NCBI RefSeq assembly: GCF_000203815.1
Contig: NW_004457737.1
Span: forward strand, 124,001 to 188,000
Length of the DNA stretch: 64,000 bases
Direction of reading: 5' to 3'
Origin: Cavenderia fasciculata
Lineage: Eukaryota; Evosea; Eumycetozoa; Acytosteliales; Cavenderiaceae
Below are positions 57,868 through 64,000 of the stretch, piece by piece. Made by a program: the position numbers and the translations under genes. The notes beneath the pieces are model-generated. The model did no database searches and was not told where the DNA came from. It saw nothing but the letters and a program-made list of their open reading frames with translations. Position 1 is the stretch's first letter; every line of letters starts with the position of its first letter.

Positions 57868-58114
57868 TGTGTGTATTTGTATCTATCTATCTTTGTAATA
57901 TTAAAATTGAGTTTAGAAAAAAACGACCGACAAACTTTCGTCTTTGTTCGTTTTTTTTTTTTTTTTTTTTTTGATTATAATCAAAGTACATGAAATAATT
58001 ATTGATGGAATAATATTAATTACGTAATTAAAATTTGAATTAATTTATTTGTTTTCTAATATTTTGGAAAGTGGATTGTTGTTGTTGATTGTTGTTGTTA
58101 TTATTATTATTTGA

Positions 58115-59412
58115 TTATTGTTGAGAGACTTTTGGTAAACCAGTTTCAAGGTTAATTAAAGATTCAGAATCTGAAAGGATTCTTGGACCTGGACCAACAC
58201 GGGTGTGGAGGATGTATTTGAGAGAGTTGGGGAAGGTGACTTCGGGAGTGTAGAGGGTGTGCATATTTTTGGGTGGTTGGTAGTCGTTGACCTTGGCAAA
58301 GACCTCGTCGGTGCCTCTGTAGTAGTTTTGGACACCTTCGCCGGCTGGGAAGTGCTTCAAAAAGAGGGAGAGCACTTCGGCGACACTCTCTTGTGGGAGG
58401 TAGATACAGGCGTTCGGTCCGGCGTCAAAAGTGTAGGCGCAACGAACAGAGCCGGCAAGCTTGTTGTAACGATGGATCAAATTCATAATGTAACGACTAG
58501 TGTCGTTGAGGTAGTAGATTGGGGGGTCGGTAGTAGCACAGACCTCGTGGAAGTCGTCCGAATCCTTCATGGTTATATCGCCAAATGTTTGGAAATCATG
58601 TTCTTGGATGGCACGCTCGATGGTGACCATACGTTCGGGGACGGTGGTGGCACAACGCTCCTTCATCATGGCCGAGGTTTGAGCCGAACGTTGCATACCG
58701 TCGGTCGAGCTGGTCTCCTTCTTCTTGTCGTTGACGACCAACACGATGATGTTCATGTCGGGCCAGTGTGACTCTGGTGCAACCTGCACGGCGATACTGT
58801 CGCTGCCGTCTGCCTTGGTACCCATCTCCCATTTGACGAATCCACCAAACATCGAACGACATGCACTACCACTGCCGAGACGAGCAATCGACGACACGTC
58901 ACCCTCTACACCGTACAACTGTGCCAACACGTATACCAAACAAGCATAACCACTGGCTGAACTAGCCAAACCGGCAGCGGTTGGGAAGTTATTGATCGAG
59001 CAAATGTGAACAAAGTGTTTCTTGTCCATCAACTTTGTAGCTCTTGATCTAATTGTCTTTAATACATTTTGATATCTTACACTATTAACATCTTCTTTTC
59101 TATAAATACATATGATCAATCGAGTGTTAACACTATATAATATATCTCTCTATATACTACTAATCATCATCTGACTACTACTACAAACTACTATATATAT
59201 ATATCTATCATTACATACTTTCCATTTAACCAAAGAGCATCTTCTTCAAAAGATTCAGATGCAACAGCAGTAGTGGTAGTCTTTAAGTCGTCTTGATGTA
59301 AAGTACCAGAGAGTGAAGAGTTGAGAGGAAGGATCAAGTTTTCATCTCTCTTTCCCCAATATTTGATGGTTGCAATATTAACTGGAGCTGTACAAGTTAC
59401 TGATGCCAACAT
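58115..59412 (-). CDS. mvd: Diphosphomevalonate decarboxylase
   Basis: Exons 59412-59219 and 59099-58115 give 392 residues, the standard length. The enzyme makes isopentenyl diphosphate from mevalonate diphosphate with ATP. The N-terminus has [19 protein letters not shown], the family signature; the GHMP ATP loop is [33 protein letters not shown] and the catalytic Asp region [10 protein letters not shown] are intact. The join reads [15 protein letters not shown]. The C-terminal exon has a G/C-rich, biased codon pattern as in the HMG-CoA synthase gene. It works three reactions downstream of HMG-CoA reductase. Confidence 0.95.
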
Positions 59413-59865
59413 ACTGTTATTATTATTATTACTAGTAACTAACTATTTAGAAAACTATATAGAAATCAAACAACAACAATACTAATAAACTATAAAAAGA
59501 AAACTGTTTTTCAGCGTTGAACTCAAAAGGCAGAACAACGATTTTTTTATTTTTTTTGGAGATATAATCTTTAGAGTGGTCTCGAAAAGCAATAATAATA
59601 GAGCGAATGACTAGTATTGTCGATACTTTTAGTAACTTTAACAAAGTCACTAAAACATAGTTTGAATAAATGCATTCCGTTCGAGATTGACAGCTGATTT
59701 AAACGAACTGTATATTGTTGTACAACACATCATCAATTCGAACTTCAAAATTTTGTATTTTTTTTTTCTTCCTTTGTCGTGATCAATATATATATTTGAG
59801 GTGGTACACAACTTTATTAATTAATGTCCGTATAGAACACCAATAACGACGACAACAACAACAAC
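59413..59865. other. Divergent promoter between mvd and the 1275-residue protein
   Basis: AT-rich with a T-rich stretch at 59541-59560. A minus-strand ORF at 59447-59650 has no family resemblance. No gene is supported. Confidence 0.55.
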
Positions 59866-60220
59866 ATGCTAAGAATTGGTGTGGTGGGAAGCAGATGTCT
59901 TTTGCAACAGACAGTCGTCAGTTCAAACTTGCTATCCGTTCGTAACTCGACTAGTTTATTATCGTCGTTTACACAGCAACCGACCGTTGATGATGATCAT
60001 CATCATTGCAACTACTACCACTCTTCATCATCATCATCGTCGTCATCGTCGTATTCAGGCAGGTCAAGTCGATCATCGAGTAGACCTCGTAATATCTCAA
60101 GACATTTTGATTCATCTTCATCGTCGTTATCAAAGAAGGGAGGGGGAGGAGGAGGAGGAGGGTCTAGAAAGAACTTTTCATTCAAGAATACCACCCCTTT
60201 GTCATATCAATCATCTACTA

Positions 60221-60252
<32 letters not shown>

Positions 60253-63200
60253 CACTCATCGATCGATACCAATCATGTAGATGAACAGGAAGGGAGACGT
60301 AACTATCCCAGTGATCCCTATAGAAAGCGAGCCAAAAAAGGGAGAAGAGAAAGAGCTATAGCTAGAAAAGAACGACAAGCCGAGCAAGAGGTACATACCT
60401 CATACTCATCACCATCATTGAACTTTGACACTGGTTCGACAACAAAAGAAACTACAATGACAACAAACCCAACCCCAGTCTTGGAATCTATTCCTCAACA
60501 AGATCTCTCCCCACCATCATCATCATCATCATCATCCTCATCATTGAACCTTGACATTGATTCGAACCGTTCGACAACAAAAGAACCTTCAACAACAGAT
60601 ACCAATCAAGAACAACAAGAGGAGGAAGAGGAAGAAGAAGGTCAACATAATGATCCCCATGGAAAGCGAGCCAGAAGAGGAAAACGAGCAGAAATTAAAG
60701 AAAGAAGAAGACAAAGGAGAGCGCAACGCCATGAGGAGGTACAAACCTCATCCCCATCCTCATCGTTGAACCCCGACACTGATTTGAACCAGTCAACAAT
60801 AGAAACTACAACAACAACAAACTCAACCTCAGTCTTGGAATCTATTCCTCAACAAGATCTCTCCCCACCATCATTATCATCCTCTTTAAAAGTTGAAGAG
60901 TCTACTCCATCAAGTGTTATATCAATGGCAATAGCCAACAAAACACTTCTTATAAAGATCCCTCGAAGACATAGAACAACTGGTGTTGAATCAAACAAAA
61001 ATATTATTTCGGACCCACCCATTCCTCCAATCCAACAACAATTTGTTCTTCCAGACTTATTTAATAATAATAATAATAATAATAATCATAATAATAGCAG
61101 TGATAATAATAATAATAATGATAATAATAATATTCAAATCAACAAATCAGAGCAACAAAAAGATAATATTAACATTGAAAACAACAACAAAACTGATAGT
61201 ATTGATAATACAGATAGCATTCTCAAAAAAGAAAATGATGATCAAGTAATAGATGGTGATCATGATTCAAAGGAAAATGACAACCCTATCAATCATATTG
61301 AATTACCACGTTCATCATCTTTTGTCCCTACAAACAAACCCTCTATGCACCCAAGGGATGCATCAAATATAAGACTAGAGTTGTTGATTGGACAACTCAA
61401 ACATAACGTTGACAGTCTTAGGGCTGAATCCAAAGGGATCTTCAACTATAAAGGAGAGATTGCACAGAGCGTCACATTGATGAAGTCTATTATTGGCCAA
61501 TTAAATGAAAACAAGTCACAACAAGCCTTTGATATGTTGTTGGTCAATCAAAAATCCATTTTACAGCGACAAGATACAATTCAAAAGAAATTGGATAGTT
61601 TTGAGTCTTTCATCTATCTTCAATCACCACAACAACAACAACCAACAATAACACCAACAATAACGCCAACAATAACACCACCAATAACAACAATAGATAC
61701 AATAGAAAATGTAAAAGAACAAATGAAATTCCCATACGAACTAGCATACCAACTTGCAATCAAAATTCAAGTAGAAATGAAAGATGGAGTCATTGATATT
61801 AAAAAACTGCTTGAATTGGGAGAGTTTATGTCTGTATCAATGGGCTACTGGGTAAGAGTCCAAAAGCAATTAGAGAGAGAGAAAGAAGTAACAGAATTAA
61901 TCAGATGGTCGTCAAACAAGTGCCTCGAGAGCCTCATTGCTCTTATATCGACTTTTGGAAAGGACAGGTTCCTTCAACACATCCCACAACTTGAAAAGAT
62001 GAAATATTTTGTCTCCAAAGATGATAGCGCCTACGTTTCTCTCAACTATGATGAAGCCAGAGGTCTATCAAAATCCATTCCTTTTGCGCGCAGCCTTTAC
62101 AAGATGATTCATATCCATAAACGCCATTTTGAATCTACTGGAACAACAGCAACAAACAAATTACCACCAATAACTATTATTGAACCAACAACAACAACAA
62201 CACCAACAACATCAACAACATCAACAACAACAACTAATATAACAACACCACCAACAACTACTGAAACAATCGCAGTCGAAGATGCAAATGAAGTAACATC
62301 CGCATCAGTTATCAAGCCACTACCAACAGCCATTGCAGTAGATTTATTGGGAACCAATCTATTTGAACTTTTAGCCGATAGAGATGATGTTGCACTTTCA
62401 CAAGATGAATTTGAAATGGTGCAGTTGGCTTTGGGATGTCTTATAGTAATAGAAGGCTCATTTCCATCGGAACAACAAGCATATGCCAATTGTGTAGTAG
62501 ATTTGGTGGAAAAATCTGGCAGATTCCCAAATCAAACCAAGCTCGTCAAAACCGAGGGAGAAACGGCCAAGGTCGATACCGTTTATTTGAAATGGAATTC
62601 GTTACAACCATCATTTATCAAATCAACCAGTCGCATTCGAAAACTCTTACAAGCAAACAACGCAGAATTCAAGGAACGATCATTTTTTGCTGCAAAGTTG
62701 TATGGCTTTGAAAGAGTAATGAGAGATGCTCTTCGATTCATCAAAAAGAAACAATGTCCACCATCTACTTTGGAACCATTCATTCAAGCCGCTATAAATA
62801 CCAAGTATATCGTATCACTCATGCAAACCCAAGTACCCTTTTCTGATTTGGCTTGCTATTACAACAAAACGTTCTTTCTTGGTAAAAAAGCAATCCTTGC
62901 CCTCGAAGGTTTGCCCACCGGCGTCCGAGACCGTTTGGCTGAAATTTCATCATACAGCAGCTTCAGAGGTACAAGCTTTGGGTTTTCTCCCACTTTTTTT
63001 GATGCATTAAATGAAATCAGATCGATCGACCATACCTTGCCTCTAAAAACCATCCTTGGCAACCCAATTCAACAAAAGCATGGACTCTTTATAAAAGCAT
63101 ATGATTTATATCCAAAGGAATTGCTTGCAGAACTTGGAAACCAAAAGGAATCTTCATTACCTCAAGAATCATATCCCCATCAACAACATCAACAACAAAA

Positions 63201-63693
63201 ACAACAACCTCAACAACAACAACAACCTCAACAACAACAAGAAATACAACCTTCTACTCAACAACAACAAAATGAATTAGAACCATTTGAACCAAATTCA
63301 TATGATGAACGTGGTTTTCATCATCGAACAATTCAAAGAGAATTTTTTAGATTATCAAAGACTCAACCTATCTATCGATCCATTTCCCGTCTTGACAAGA
63401 TCGTTTATGATCAAAAAAAGGGATTTTTCATTCCAACAGGTCACAAGCTACGAGCTCCATTCAGCGATATCTTTGGAGCCGTATATAAAGTTCCATTTGA
63501 AAGATCACAATCAAGAGAAACTGAAGAACAACAAGAAGAAGAAAACGAGGAGAAACCAACATCTAAATATTCATCAAACAAAAAAGAAAAAGAAACTTCT
63601 CAGCTTAAATTCATTTCTATACTTGGTTCAGTAGTGGCTGCTTTATCATTTGGTTTCTATCATGATGAAATTTTAAAGATTGTATTCAAATAA
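59866..63693 (+). CDS. Uncharacterised 1275-residue protein, possible mitochondrial leader and C-terminal helix
   Basis: A single exon. The N-terminus MLRIGVVGSRCLLQQTVVSS is basic, amphipathic and free of acidic residues, suggesting a mitochondrial targeting sequence. Low-complexity Ser, Gly, Thr and Asn runs cover residues 45-470. An internal duplication lies within them: a basic RKRAKKGRRERAIARKER block and TSY/TSS-P-SSLN...VLESIPQQDLSPP occur twice (about residues 140-225 and 265-340). Residues 500-1090 look globular and helical (NIRLELLIGQLKHNVDSLRA; LERVMRDALRF-like segments) with no recognised family. A final hydrophobic helix (FISILGSVVAALSFGFY) precedes DEILKIVFK at the C-terminus. 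It may be a membrane-anchored organellar protein; this is inference. Confidence 0.75.
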
Positions 63694-63749
63694 AATTTAT
63701 TATCCACGTATTATATTATATTAAATTAAATTATAATTATTTCTTTAAT

Positions 63750-64000
63750 TTATATTTCTTTAATTAACTTTCCTTTTAAATTATATGATGAGAGATCAAT
63801 TTCAAGACAATTTTTTAAATTGAAAATAATCATATCATTATTTTGTTGAAGGACGGTTGAAGCCAATGACATGTATTTGATGGATGGTATGTAGTTTTTG
63901 ATGAGGTCAACGATATAGTTAGGGTTGGTCAGAGACCTTCTAAAGTATAGTCTTTCCACCGATGAACTATTGGTAATTGCTGTCAATAAAGAGTCGATAC
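63750..64000 (-). CDS. 3' end of a gene cut by the window edge
   Basis: The minus-strand frame is open from the window edge to a stop at 63750, giving the last ~83 residues (SSSVERLYFRRSLTNP, YIVDLIKNYIPSIKYMSLAS, CLEIDLSSYNLKGKLIKEI). The pattern of hydrophobic positions resembles the end of leucine-rich or FNIP-type dictyostelid proteins, but the fragment is too short for a family call. The start lies outside the window. Confidence 0.6.
   Translation of the reverse strand, partial: IDSLLTAITNSSSVERLYFRRSLTNPNYIVDLIKNYIPSIKYMSLASTVLQQNNDMIIFNLKNCLEIDLSSYNLKGKLIKEI

Noticed and set aside
1-64000. tRNA genes, CRISPR arrays, insertion sequences, viral genes
   Set aside because: No T-loop-like GGTTCGANTCC in a gene-free context, no spaced repeats, no transposase, integrase or capsid-like ORF was seen.

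Overview
The window is nuclear DNA from a dictyostelid social amoeba. The evidence is very AT-rich intergenic DNA, short introns (mostly 70-110 nt, usually GTATGT at the donor and a T-rich TAG or AAG acceptor), TAA as the usual stop, long Asn and Gln runs made of AAT/AAC and CAA codons, and families typical of the group. Base composition and divergence suggest a species other than D. discoideum, but the species cannot be fixed from this window. Most genes are split by introns. I rebuilt exon joins by reading-frame phase and family continuity, and no transcript data were used.

Layout. At 1-10.7 kb are a Rap/Ras-like GTPase, a long ELYS-like nucleoporin and a monoamine-oxidase-type flavoprotein. 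At 10.7-15.6 kb a four-LIM-domain protein and a polyQ/Pro-rich vWA protein diverge from a shared 0.66 kb promoter. The 15.7-21.3 kb region is built by tandem duplication: a ubiquitin-like-domain gene with a shortened copy beside it, then three tandem genes for small four-pass membrane proteins. At 22.4-26 kb are an HMG-box protein, two tandem GH25 lysozyme-like secreted proteins that both lack the usual catalytic Glu, and a hotdog thioesterase. At 27.2-31.1 kb are a RapGAP and dephospho-CoA kinase. At 31.6-39 kb are an Asn/Gln-rich Cys/His protein and a 1631-residue multipass membrane protein. A U2 spliceosomal RNA lies on the minus strand at about 39.2-39.4 kb. At 40-46.9 kb are a RING protein, a small frameshifted gene, an IKS1-type kinase with a one-base frame break, and an MIT-domain protein. 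At 47.3-50.8 kb are an ankyrin protein and HMG-CoA synthase, separated by a possible structured RNA. After 2.7 kb without a convincing gene, 53.5-64 kb carries LIS1, an NVL-type AAA ATPase, diphosphomevalonate decarboxylase, a large uncharacterised protein with an internal duplication, and the 3' end of another gene.

Functional links are loose, as expected in a eukaryote. A Rap-like GTPase and a RapGAP lie 26 kb apart, and two mevalonate-pathway enzymes lie about 8 kb apart. There is no operon, prophage, CRISPR array or transposon. The most useful leads are the U2 gene, the paired hairpins at 48.94-49.07 kb, the non-catalytic lysozyme pair, the patchwork divergence of the tandem membrane proteins, the short ubiquitin-like copy, and the single-base frame breaks.
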